Source: CAYJPV01 sp964396055
Lineage (GTDB): Bacteria > Acidobacteriota > Vicinamibacteria > Vicinamibacterales > JAKQTR01
Assembly (NCBI GenBank): GCA_964396055.1
Contig: CAYNDV010000002.1
Coordinates: 1 to 64,000 of the forward strand
Reading direction: 5' to 3'
DNA length: 64,000 bases
In this document: in pieces, positions 9,041-16,250 of the stretch
Layout: every line of letters starts with the position of its first letter
Numbering within the stretch: position 1 is the first letter of the stretch
Made by a program: the position numbers and the translations under genes
The notes under the pieces: model-generated
Told to the model about the DNA's origin: nothing
Database searches by the model: none
What the model saw: only the letters and a program-made list of their open reading frames with translations

Positions 9041-10486
9041 GTGTCCTTCTCGTCCTGGCAGTTCTTCCTCTTCCTTCCGGCGATCTCGGCCGTCTTCTTC
9101 GCGCTGGACCCGCCCCGGCGCCGCGGCTGGCTGCTGGCCGCCAGCACCCTCTTCTACCTGGCGTTCGTCCCCGCCTACCTCCTGGTGGTCCTGCCGCTGC
9201 TGGCCGTCGGGTACGCTGCCGCACGCGCCATGGAGGCCGCTCCCTCGCGGCGGCGACTCGTCCTCGCTGGTGCGGTCACGGTGACGCTGGGCGTGCTCGC
9301 CGCGTTCAAGTACGTGGACTTCGCCGGCGAGAACCTCGCCCGGCTCGGCGGGGTCGTGGGCGTGCCCTACACCCACATCGTCCTGGGCTGGGTGCTGCCA
9401 ATCGGCCTGTCCTTCCAGACGTTCCAGCTGCTGGCCTACCTTTTCGAGGTCCAAGGGGGCCGTCAGCCTGCCGAACGGTCCTTCGTCACCTTCGCGCTCT
9501 ACATGCTCTTTTTCCCGCTCCAGGTGGCCGGCCCGATCGAGCGGCCCCAGAGTCTGCTGCCCCAGCTGCGCCTCGACGCGCCGTGGGACGGCGATCGCGC
9601 CCTGGCGGGCGTGAAGCTCATCGCCTGGGGGCTGTTCAAGAAGATGGTGCTGGCCGACCGCCTGGCGCTCGTGGTGGCCACGGTCTACGACAGCCCCGCC
9701 CGCTTCTCGGGCCCCCAGCTGGCCCTGGCGACCGTGCTGTTCGCCTGGCAGGTGTACTACGATTTTTCCGGGTACACCGACGTCGCCCGCGGGTGCGCGC
9801 GCGTGCTGGGGATCGACCTGCACTTCAACTTCAACCGGCCCTACGCCGCGCGATTTGTCGGCGATTTCTGGGGCCGCTGGCACGTGTCGTTGACGTCGTG
9901 GTTCCGCGACTACGTGTATGCACCGTTGGCGGGGCGCCGCCCGAAGGCGGGCCGGCGGGCGCTGGCGGTGTGGGTGGTCTTCCTGCTGAGCGGCCTGTGG
10001 CACGGCGCGGGCTGGACCTTCGTGGCGTGGGGCGGCCTCCATGCGCTTTACCTGACGGTGGGCACCGCCACGGCCCGCTTCCGCGCCAGGCTCGCCGCGG
10101 CCGCCGGCCTGAACCGTGTGCCGCAGGTCCATGCCGTGGCCAAGGTAGCGGTGACGTTTGCGCTCGTCTCGTTCGCCTGGATCTTCTTCCGGGCCGCCGA
10201 CCTGCGCGAGGCGGTGCTGATCGTCTCGACCCTCCCGACGGGATGGGGCGCCTGGTCGCCGGAGAGCCTCCCGGCCATGGGCATCAGTGTCGAGGCCTTC
10301 CGCCGTCTCGCCGCGGTCATCGTCGTGTTCGAAACCCTGGCGTGGCTGGACAAGCGTGACGGCGCCCAGGCGCCGCTCGCGGGGCGGTGGGCGCCGCTGC
10401 GCGCGCTGGCCTACGTCTGCGTGGTGGCGGGTATCCTGGAGTTCAGCGTCACGGAAACGGTGCCGTTCATCTATGCGGGATTCTGA
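9041..10486 (+). CDS. MBOAT-family membrane O-acyltransferase (AlgI/DltB-like)
   Basis: A 481-residue polytopic membrane protein. MBOAT hallmarks are present: PIGLSFQTFQ, the QVYYDFSGYTDVARG stretch, NFNRPYAARFVGDFWGRWHVSLTSWFRDYVY, and the catalytic His in SGLWHGAGWTF. These proteins pass acyl groups across the membrane to acetylate exported polysaccharide such as alginate or teichoic acid. GTG 9041 has GGAAG 4-8 nt upstream and begins the first membrane segment; the frame is open upstream but not protein-like. The next gene overlaps its end by 14 bp and encodes an SGNH protein, the usual partner. The polymer is unknown. Confidence 0.88.
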   Translation: MSFSSWQFFLFLPAISAVFFALDPPRRRGWLLAASTLFYLAFVPAYLLVVLPLLAVGYAAARAMEAAPSRRRLVLAGAVTVTLGVLAAFKYVDFAGENLARLGGVVGVPYTHIVLGWVLPIGLSFQTFQLLAYLFEVQGGRQPAERSFVTFALYMLFFPLQVAGPIERPQSLLPQLRLDAPWDGDRALAGVKLIAWGLFKKMVLADRLALVVATVYDSPARFSGPQLALATVLFAWQVYYDFSGYTDVARGCARVLGIDLHFNFNRPYAARFVGDFWGRWHVSLTSWFRDYVYAPLAGRRPKAGRRALAVWVVFLLSGLWHGAGWTFVAWGGLHALYLTVGTATARFRARLAAAAGLNRVPQVHAVAKVAVTFALVSFAWIFFRAADLREAVLIVSTLPTGWGAWSPESLPAMGISVEAFRRLAAVIVVFETLAWLDKRDGAQAPLAGRWAPLRALAYVCVVAGILEFSVTETVPFIYAGF

Positions 10487-11585
10487 CGCCGTCCGCCGCC
10501 CGCCGCCCCCGCCCGAAAAAGGGGCCAGGCCCCTTTTTCCACGGGCTGGAAAAGGGGCCTGGCCCCTTTTTCGGGCGGCGAAGTGGGTGGGGCTGGCGGC
10601 GGCGGTCCTGGTCATCCGCGTCGCCTTCCTCTGGGCGAGCCCGGCGGGCGCCGAGGTGGACGTCCGCGACCTCGACCTGCTGCGGGCCGCTCCCACCGAC
10701 GTGCTGATCATGGGCGACAGCGTCATGGATTACGTGGCTGCGGAGGACACGGATCACGAGCGCCTCAGCCACAAGATCCGCGTGGGCCTGCGCGGCTGCA
10801 CGGCCGTCAACCTGGCGCGTTCCGCCCATCACGCCGAGATCTTCGAGGCGGTTGTGTCCTTCGTCACCGCCAATCCTTCCACGCGGCCGAAACTGGTCAT
10901 CGTCCCGCTGAATCTCCGGTCGTTCAGCAACAGCTGGATCAGGCACCCGGCGTACCGTTTCGAGGAATTGCGCCGGATGCTCAGTTGGGACAGCACAGCG
11001 TACGCCCTCGCGCACCGGCCCTTGAGCGTCTTCCGGTGGTACCAGGGCGCGGAAGGCAGCCAGGAGGAGTACGACCGGTCGCCGGCGTACGAGGGCGAAC
11101 GCGTGATTGCGACGCTGGGCGAGATGAACCGTCTGTTGGAGCGGGACGACGGCAGCCCGGAGGCGCGGGCGCGGCAACTGGATGCCGCCTTCGTGCTTCG
11201 TTACGCGCAGCGGATCACCCCCGCGGACGACCGGTTCGAGGCGGTGATCCGCCTGGCGCGGGTGCTGCGCGAGCGTCAGGTCCCGGCGTTGTTCTACCTC
11301 ACGCCGGTCGACCACGAGACCGCGGTTCGTTACGCGGGACCGGCCGTGGGCGGGCACATCGCGTGGAACGCGCGGTTGCTGGTCGATGCACTGGCGCGCG
11401 AGGGCTATGCGGTCCGCGACTGGTCCCGCCTGCTCGACGCGTCGGCGTTTTCCTGGAAGCTCTTCCCGAACGAGCACCTCAATGAAACGGGTCGGCAGCG
11501 GCTCGGCGATGTGGCTGCCGCCTCCGCCCGGCAGGAGCTTGGCCGCCGGCCGCCGTCCTGCGTCCTGAAATCAATCCGGGATTGA
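10473..11585 (+). CDS. SGNH-like membrane-anchored partner of MBOAT (AlgJ/AlgX-type role)
   Basis: The protein has 370 residues and starts at ATG 10473, inside the end of the MBOAT gene, so the two are translationally coupled. Residues 13-35 are encoded by a large palindromic repeat. A membrane segment follows (about 37-55), then an SGNH-like domain with LIMGDSVMDY (Ser83). The C-terminal His lies in FPNEHLNETG. The block V Asp three residues before this His is Pro here, so the triad may be incomplete. By analogy with alginate acetylation it should act on the periplasmic side of the MBOAT system. The last residues and stop codon come from another repeat (11567-11591). Confidence 0.75.
   Translation: MRDSDAVRRPPPPPEKGARPLFPRAGKGAWPLFRAAKWVGLAAAVLVIRVAFLWASPAGAEVDVRDLDLLRAAPTDVLIMGDSVMDYVAAEDTDHERLSHKIRVGLRGCTAVNLARSAHHAEIFEAVVSFVTANPSTRPKLVIVPLNLRSFSNSWIRHPAYRFEELRRMLSWDSTAYALAHRPLSVFRWYQGAEGSQEEYDRSPAYEGERVIATLGEMNRLLERDDGSPEARARQLDAAFVLRYAQRITPADDRFEAVIRLARVLRERQVPALFYLTPVDHETAVRYAGPAVGGHIAWNARLLVDALAREGYAVRDWSRLLDASAFSWKLFPNEHLNETGRQRLGDVAAASARQELGRRPPSCVLKSIRD
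10511..10576. repeat. 27-bp perfect inverted repeat, 12-nt loop, inside a coding region
   Basis: Bases 10511-10537 and 10550-10576 are perfect inverted copies separated by 12 nt. Each arm is itself nearly palindromic (AAAAAGGGGCCaGGCCCCTTTT), so cruciform or stacked hairpins are possible. It lies within the 5' part of the SGNH gene and stays in frame, adding roughly 22 residues just before the membrane anchor. Confidence 0.9.
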
Positions 11586-11591
11586 TTATCG
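11567..11591. repeat. Palindromic repeat AATCAATCCGGGATTGATT, copy 1
   Basis: The core 11569-11587 is a perfect 9-bp-arm palindrome. It supplies the last residues and the TGA stop (11583-11585) of the SGNH gene. The full 25 bp is an exact inverted copy of 13753-13777. Confidence 0.9.
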
Positions 11592-11611
11592 CCGTGTGGC
11601 AGAATCTCGGC

Positions 11612-13525
11612 ATGCGACTTCTCCGCCTGCTCACGGTGTTCGTGTCCCTCGTGCTCCTGACAGCCGGCTCCGCGTTGCTCCTGCGGGCCCAGGGCGGCGC
11701 GCCGCCCGTCATCCCGCCGGTGCTGGCGCCGACGATCACGGCCGACGCCGGCGGGCAGCTGGTCTTCACGGCCGCCGACGGCACCGTGTTCCGGGGACGC
11801 GAGCGGCCCCCGGCCTGGACGCTGGCCCAGTTGGCGGGGTCGCCCGTCGGCACCGAGACCGGCCTGGCCTTCGATTTCCAGAAGCCGGGGTTCACCGGCA
11901 CGCTGGTCTTCGGCCTGATCCCGTACCACGACACGAAGTACCCGCAGCCGGTCTGGCGGACCACGACGCCCATCAAGGACGGCAAGGCGACGGTTGACAT
12001 CAAGTCGACCATCGGCGAGCGCTACGACATGGTGGGGTGGGAGAAGCAGGGGTCGGGAGTCCTGGGCTACCGCATCATCTCGGCCGAAGGGCTGATGATC
12101 TACGACGGCCGCGTGCGATTCACGGGCGCGGGGCCGTTTGGCGTGGGCGTGACGCTCATCGACGGTCCGTATCTCGCCAACGTCACGCCGCGCAGCGCGG
12201 TCGTCTGGTTCCGGCTGAACCGGCCGGCACCGTGCAGCGTCACCGCGGCGGGCCGCACGTATCCGTGCCGCGACGGCGAGACGCACCAGGAGGTGCTCGT
12301 CGACCGGCTCGCGCCGGACACCGCCTACACGTACACCGTCACCTACGGCGGCTACAGTGAGACGTACGGCCTGCGGACGGCCCCGCGCCCGGGCGCCCGT
12401 CAGCCGTTCACGTTCAGCTACTCCAGCGACTCCCGCGCCGGCACGGGCGGCGGCGACCGCAACTTCAGCGGCCCCAACGCGTACGTGATGCGCAGCCTCG
12501 CGGCGCTGGCGACGCAGCGCCGGTCCGCGTTCATGCTGTTCACGGGCGATCTCGTGGGCGGCGGCGTCACGAGCCCCGAGTCGATGCACACGGAGATGGC
12601 CAACTGGCGCCGCTCGGTGGAACCGCAGGCGCACTGGCTGCCGATCTACGCCGGCATCGGCAACCACGAGGCCGTGGTGCGGGAATTCATCGACGCGAAG
12701 ACCCGCCTGGTGCGCGTGGACCGGTTCCCGTACGACACCGACTCGATGGAGACCATCTTCGCCGCCAACGTGGTCAATCCCGACAACGGGCCCGCGAGCG
12801 AGGACGGCGCCGTGTACGACCCGGACCCGGGCGCCATCAATTTCCCGAGTTACCGCGAGAACGCCTTCTGGTTCGTCCACGACAACGCGGCGTTCGTCGT
12901 GATGAACTCGAACTACTGGTATTCGCCGACGATGGGGAACTTCCCCGAGACGGGAGGGAACCCCCACGCCTACATCATGGACAACCAGCTGGCGTGGGTT
13001 GCGGCCACCCTCGCGACGCTCCAGCGCGATCCGGCGATCGACCACGTGTTCCTCACGGTGCACACACCCATGTTCCCGAACGGCGGCCACGTGGGCGACG
13101 ACATGTGGTACCGGGGCAACAACAAGATACGCGCCATCGTTGCGGGCAAGCCCGTGGCGAAGGGCATCATCGAACGCCGCGACGAAATCCTGGCGCTCAT
13201 CCAGAAGCACCCGAAGGTCGTGGCCGTGCTGACGGGCGACGAGCACAACTACAACCGGCTGCGGCTCGACGCGACGGTGCCGATCTACCCCGCGGACTGG
13301 ACGGGGCCGCGCGTGACGCTGCGGCGGCCGTTCTATCAGATCAACAACGGCGCCGCCGGCGCGCCCTACTACGCCCACGACACGACGCCGCCGTGGTCGG
13401 CGTTCGTCAGGGCCTTCTCCACCCAGCACGCGCTGTGCCTGCTCCACATCGCCGGCCCGCGCGTGCGCCTCGAGGTCGTGAATCCCCTCACGCTCGAGGT
13501 GCTCGATCGGCACGTGCTGCGGTAG
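11612..13525 (+). CDS. Purple-acid-phosphatase-like metallophosphoesterase, exported
   Basis: The protein has 637 residues and a signal peptide (MRLLRLLTVF..., about 1-27). A fibronectin-like domain with DRLAPDTAYTYTV (about 185-260) precedes the calcineurin-type catalytic domain, the layout of purple acid phosphatases. Metal motifs visible are TGDLV (Asp313), GIGNHE (Asn351-His352), TVHTPMF and LTGDEHNYNR. The first motif is YSSDSR (Asp273) where DxH is usual, and the last is GDEH rather than GHxH. Metal binding is therefore probably altered, or the enzyme belongs to a divergent subfamily. ATG 11612 was chosen because the signal peptide begins there; the SD is weak. Phosphomonoesterase or phosphodiesterase activity is inferred. 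Confidence 0.82.
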   Translation: MRLLRLLTVFVSLVLLTAGSALLLRAQGGAPPVIPPVLAPTITADAGGQLVFTAADGTVFRGRERPPAWTLAQLAGSPVGTETGLAFDFQKPGFTGTLVFGLIPYHDTKYPQPVWRTTTPIKDGKATVDIKSTIGERYDMVGWEKQGSGVLGYRIISAEGLMIYDGRVRFTGAGPFGVGVTLIDGPYLANVTPRSAVVWFRLNRPAPCSVTAAGRTYPCRDGETHQEVLVDRLAPDTAYTYTVTYGGYSETYGLRTAPRPGARQPFTFSYSSDSRAGTGGGDRNFSGPNAYVMRSLAALATQRRSAFMLFTGDLVGGGVTSPESMHTEMANWRRSVEPQAHWLPIYAGIGNHEAVVREFIDAKTRLVRVDRFPYDTDSMETIFAANVVNPDNGPASEDGAVYDPDPGAINFPSYRENAFWFVHDNAAFVVMNSNYWYSPTMGNFPETGGNPHAYIMDNQLAWVAATLATLQRDPAIDHVFLTVHTPMFPNGGHVGDDMWYRGNNKIRAIVAGKPVAKGIIERRDEILALIQKHPKVVAVLTGDEHNYNRLRLDATVPIYPADWTGPRVTLRRPFYQINNGAAGAPYYAHDTTPPWSAFVRAFSTQHALCLLHIAGPRVRLEVVNPLTLEVLDRHVLR

Positions 13526-13531
13526 GGACGA

Positions 13532-13594
13532 GGTTCAGGGTTCACGGTTCAGGGTTCGCGGTTCACGGTTCACGGTTCGCGGTTCGCGGTTCAC
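13532..13594. repeat. Heptamer array GGTTCRS x9
   Basis: Nine uninterrupted 7-nt units (GGTTCAG, GGTTCAC, GGTTCGC) start 6 nt after the phosphoesterase stop codon. Two more units occur at about 13641-13652, beyond a hairpin. Confidence 0.9.
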
Positions 13595-13612
13595 CCCTGG
13601 GCGTTGCGCGGG

Positions 13613-13640
13613 GTGACCCTGAGCTTCGCCGAAGGGTCAC
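13613..13640. repeat. Hairpin GTGACCCT...AGGGTCAC between heptamer arrays
   Basis: A perfect 8-bp stem encloses GAGCTTCGCCGA. It could act as a transcription terminator for the phosphoesterase gene, but it has no U-tract and resembles REP-type intergenic hairpins. Confidence 0.6.
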
Positions 13641-13673
13641 GGTTCAGGGTTGGCCGGACGCTGTGGAGTAGCC

Positions 13674-15716
13674 ATGTCTGCTTTCGATCGGCGTGAGTTC
13701 CTGTCCAGCGTGGCCGCGGGCGTGGCGGCCGGCGCGGCGCCGCTGGGCGCCTCGATAATCAATCCCGGATTGATTTCCCCGGACGCTCCCACGGGAAATC
13801 AATCCGTGATTGACTTGCGCCTGGCTCCCCTCGCCTTCACGCCGCTTCCGCTGGGGGCCATCCGGCCCGCCGGTTGGCTGGCGCGCCAGTTGCGCATTCA
13901 GGCCGACGGCCTTACGGGCCACCTCGACGAGTTCTGGCCGGATGTGGGTCAGAGCCAGTGGTTCGGCGGCACGGCCGAGGGCTGGGAACGCGCGCCGTAC
14001 TGGCTCGACGGCGCCATTCCGCTCGCCTGGATCCTCGACGACGGGCCCATGAAGGCCCGCATCACGAAGTACGTCGACCACATCGTCACGCACCAGCGGC
14101 CTGACGGGTGGTACAGCCCGTATCCCGAGGACGCCGTCGCGAAGCGGTATGACATGTGGGCGATCCTGCTCGCCAACAAGGTGCTGGCGCAGTATCACGA
14201 CGCCACGGGCGACGCGCGCGTGCTCGACGCGGTCGTGAAGAGCCTGCGCGCCCTGGTGGCGGGCCTCGATCGCACCCCGCTCTACAACTGGGGCAAGTGC
14301 CGGTGGTACGAGGGCCTGGTGCCGGCGTTCTACGTGTACGAACGCACCAGGGAACCGTGGCTGCTGGACCTCGCCAGGAAACTGCGCGCACAGGGCGCCG
14401 ATTACGAAGCCCTGTTCGCCACCGACGACCTGAGGATCCCGACGCCGCGCCGGGGCCTGTGGAAGTGGACGAAACACGTGGTGAATACCGGGATGGCGGC
14501 CAAGGCCGCCGCGCTGGGCTGGCGCCTCGACCGGAAGCCCTCGGACAAGGCGTGGTCGACGGGCATGATCGACTTCCTCGACCGGCATCACGGCCAGGTG
14601 ACCGGGATGTTCACGGGCGACGAGTGCCTGTCGGGCCGCAACCCGCTGCAGGGCACCGAGCTGTGTGCCGTCGTCGAGTTCATGTACTCGCTCGAAATCC
14701 TCTTTTCCGTGTTCGGCAACCCGCTGTTCGGCGACCGGCTCGAGCGCGTGGCGTTCAACGCACTGCCGGCCACGTTCACGCCGGACATGTGGGCGCACCA
14801 GTACGACCAGCAGGTCAACCAGGTGCAGTGCACGATCAACCCGGACCACAACTGGACCACGAACGGTCCCGAGTCGAACCTGTACGGCCTCGAACCCAAC
14901 TTCGGGTGCTGCACGGCGAACATGCACCAGGGCTGGCCGAAGTTCGCGGCGCACCTCTGGATGAAGACTCCTGATGAGGGCATCGCGGTGGCGGCCTGGG
15001 CGCCAAGCCGGGCGGAGTTCGTGTCCCGCGACGTGAAGGTGGCGGTCGCGCTCGATACCGACTACCCGTTCCGTGACACGCTGGCCCTGACAGTGGCTCC
15101 CGAGCGCGCGGCTCGATTCCCGCTGGTGCTGCGCGTGCCGGCCTGGGCGGAGGGCGCCACCGTGCGCGTCGCCGGAGGCCCGGCGGAAGCCATGAAGGCC
15201 GGCACGCTTCACCGGATCGAGCGCGACTGGAGCGGGAAGGTGGACGTGGCCGTCCGTTTCCCGATGAGGCCTGTTGTGACCGAGCGGTACAACGGCGCCC
15301 TGTCGGTGGAACGCGGTCCGCTGGTCTACGCGCTCAAGATCGGCGAGGAGTGGGCCCGCGTCAACGCGGACAAGCCGCACCGCGAACTGCCGCACGGCGA
15401 CTTCGAGGTGCGCCCCACGACGCCCTGGAACTACGGCCTGGTGGCAGACGGCACATCGGTAGCGGGCCTGGCGTTCGAGGAACGGCCCGTGGGCGAGAAG
15501 CCGTTCTCGCCCGAAGGGGCGGGCGTGGTCGCGAGGGCGAAGGCCCGGAAGATCCCGAACTGGAAGCTGTCGCGCGGGTGGGCAGGCGAGATTTCGCCGC
15601 CCGATCTCAAATGGGCCGATCCCTCACGCGTGATCACGGAAGAGCCGGTCGAGGAGGTCACCCTGATCCCCTACGGGTGCACGAATATCAGGGTGGGGGA
15701 GTTTCCTCGGGGCTAG
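13674..15716 (+). CDS. GH127-family (DUF1680) beta-L-arabinofuranosidase-like protein, Tat-exported
   Basis: The protein has 680 residues. A twin-arginine signal (DRREFLSSVAAG) opens it. The GH127 zinc/nucleophile signature is intact: Glu329-Leu-Cys331 in QGTELCAVVEF and Cys412-Cys413 in FGCCTANMHQGWPKF. GH127 enzymes release beta-L-arabinofuranose through a zinc-bound Cys nucleophile. ATG 13674 has GGAG 5 nt upstream. Two palindromic repeats lie in frame just after the signal (residues 27-35 and 42-48), in what is probably a linker. The stop TAG lies within a GGCTAGA repeat. The arabinose substrate is inferred from the family; many members are uncharacterised. Confidence 0.88.
   Translation: MSAFDRREFLSSVAAGVAAGAAPLGASIINPGLISPDAPTGNQSVIDLRLAPLAFTPLPLGAIRPAGWLARQLRIQADGLTGHLDEFWPDVGQSQWFGGTAEGWERAPYWLDGAIPLAWILDDGPMKARITKYVDHIVTHQRPDGWYSPYPEDAVAKRYDMWAILLANKVLAQYHDATGDARVLDAVVKSLRALVAGLDRTPLYNWGKCRWYEGLVPAFYVYERTREPWLLDLARKLRAQGADYEALFATDDLRIPTPRRGLWKWTKHVVNTGMAAKAAALGWRLDRKPSDKAWSTGMIDFLDRHHGQVTGMFTGDECLSGRNPLQGTELCAVVEFMYSLEILFSVFGNPLFGDRLERVAFNALPATFTPDMWAHQYDQQVNQVQCTINPDHNWTTNGPESNLYGLEPNFGCCTANMHQGWPKFAAHLWMKTPDEGIAVAAWAPSRAEFVSRDVKVAVALDTDYPFRDTLALTVAPERAARFPLVLRVPAWAEGATVRVAGGPAEAMKAGTLHRIERDWSGKVDVAVRFPMRPVVTERYNGALSVERGPLVYALKIGEEWARVNADKPHRELPHGDFEVRPTTPWNYGLVADGTSVAGLAFEERPVGEKPFSPEGAGVVARAKARKIPNWKLSRGWAGEISPPDLKWADPSRVITEEPVEEVTLIPYGCTNIRVGEFPRG
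13753..13777. repeat. Palindromic repeat AATCAATCCCGGATTGATT, copy 2 (coding)
   Basis: An exact reverse complement of 11567-11591 over 25 bp. It lies inside the GH127 gene, encoding part of the segment after the Tat signal. Confidence 0.9.
13797..13815. repeat. Palindromic repeat, diverged copy 3 (coding)
   Basis: AATCAATCCGTGATTGACT differs from copies 1 and 2 in the centre and at one arm base. It lies 20 nt after copy 2 and is also in frame. Confidence 0.75.
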
Positions 15717-15747
15717 AGGCTTGGGCTAGAGGCTTGGGCTAGAGGCT
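15711..15747. repeat. GGCTAGA-type heptamer array, left side of gap
   Basis: Units GGCTAGA and GGCTTGG(G) begin inside the GH127 stop codon (TAG 15714-15716) and run to the N gap. Confidence 0.85.
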
Positions 15748-15847
15748 NNNNNNNNNNNNNNNNNNNNNNNNNNNNNNNNNNNNNNNNNNNNNNNNNNNNN
15801 NNNNNNNNNNNNNNNNNNNNNNNNNNNNNNNNNNNNNNNNNNNNNNN
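15748..15847. other. Assembly gap (100 N), probably spurious
   Basis: Exactly 100 N, a default scaffold gap size. The 55 bases before it (15693-15747) are identical to the 55 bases after it (15848-15902), so the contigs probably overlap and no real sequence is missing. Confidence 0.95.
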
Positions 15848-15934
15848 GTGGGGGAGTTTCCTCGGGGCTAGAGGCTTGGGCTAGAGGCTTGGGCTAGAGG
15901 CTAGAGGCTAGAGGCTAGAGGCTAGAGGCTAGAG
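15848..15934. repeat. Continuation of GGCTAGA heptamer array, right side of gap
   Basis: The first 55 bases copy the left flank, including the end of the GH127 gene. Perfect tandem GGCTAGA units then run to about 15932 and stop at AGAGGAGA. Confidence 0.85.
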
Positions 15935-15949
15935 AGGAGAATCTGACGC

Positions 15950-16098
15950 GCGGGGCGGTGTCTCTCCGGCGAGCGAATACGAGCATGCCGAGGGCGTCAG
16001 GTCGCGAAACGACTCGCAGGGACGCCGTCCGGCGTCCCGGAGAGTCGTTTCTCCGGCATGTCGAGTCTGAGCGAGCGGAGAGATGCCGCCCCGCGTGT
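15950..16098. repeat. Palindromic MITE-like element, copy 1 (contains 107-bp unit 15992-16098)
   Basis: The left end (about 15950-15993) is an imperfect inverted copy of the right end (about 16051-16096). Inside is a nested stem-loop: GAAACGACTC (16006-16015) with GAGTCGTTTC (16042-16051), and GGGACGCCG (16019-16027) with CGGCGTCCC (16030-16038). The whole unit can fold into one long hairpin. No coding potential was recognised. Confidence 0.85.
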
Positions 16099-16141
16099 GA
16101 TCTACCCGACCCACGTCCCCCGAGCCCCACGTCGATGCGGC

Positions 16142-16248
16142 GGGCGTCAGGTCGCGAAACGACTCGCAGGGACGCCGTCCGGCGTCCCGGAGAGCCGTTT
16201 CTCCGGCATGTCGAGTCTGAGCGAGCGGAGAGATGCCGCCCCGCGTGT
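16142..16248. repeat. 107-bp direct repeat, copy 2, abutting gltX 3' end
   Basis: Repeats 15992-16098 with one visible T-to-C change in the distal arm of the stem. It ends 3 bp before the gltX stop codon (16251-16253), so transcripts of gltX would enter this hairpin at once. It may serve as a terminator. Confidence 0.9.
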
Positions 16249-16250
16249 CT

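Noticed and set aside
13532..13652. Possible CRISPR array
   Set aside because: The units are 7 nt with no spacers and no cas genes.
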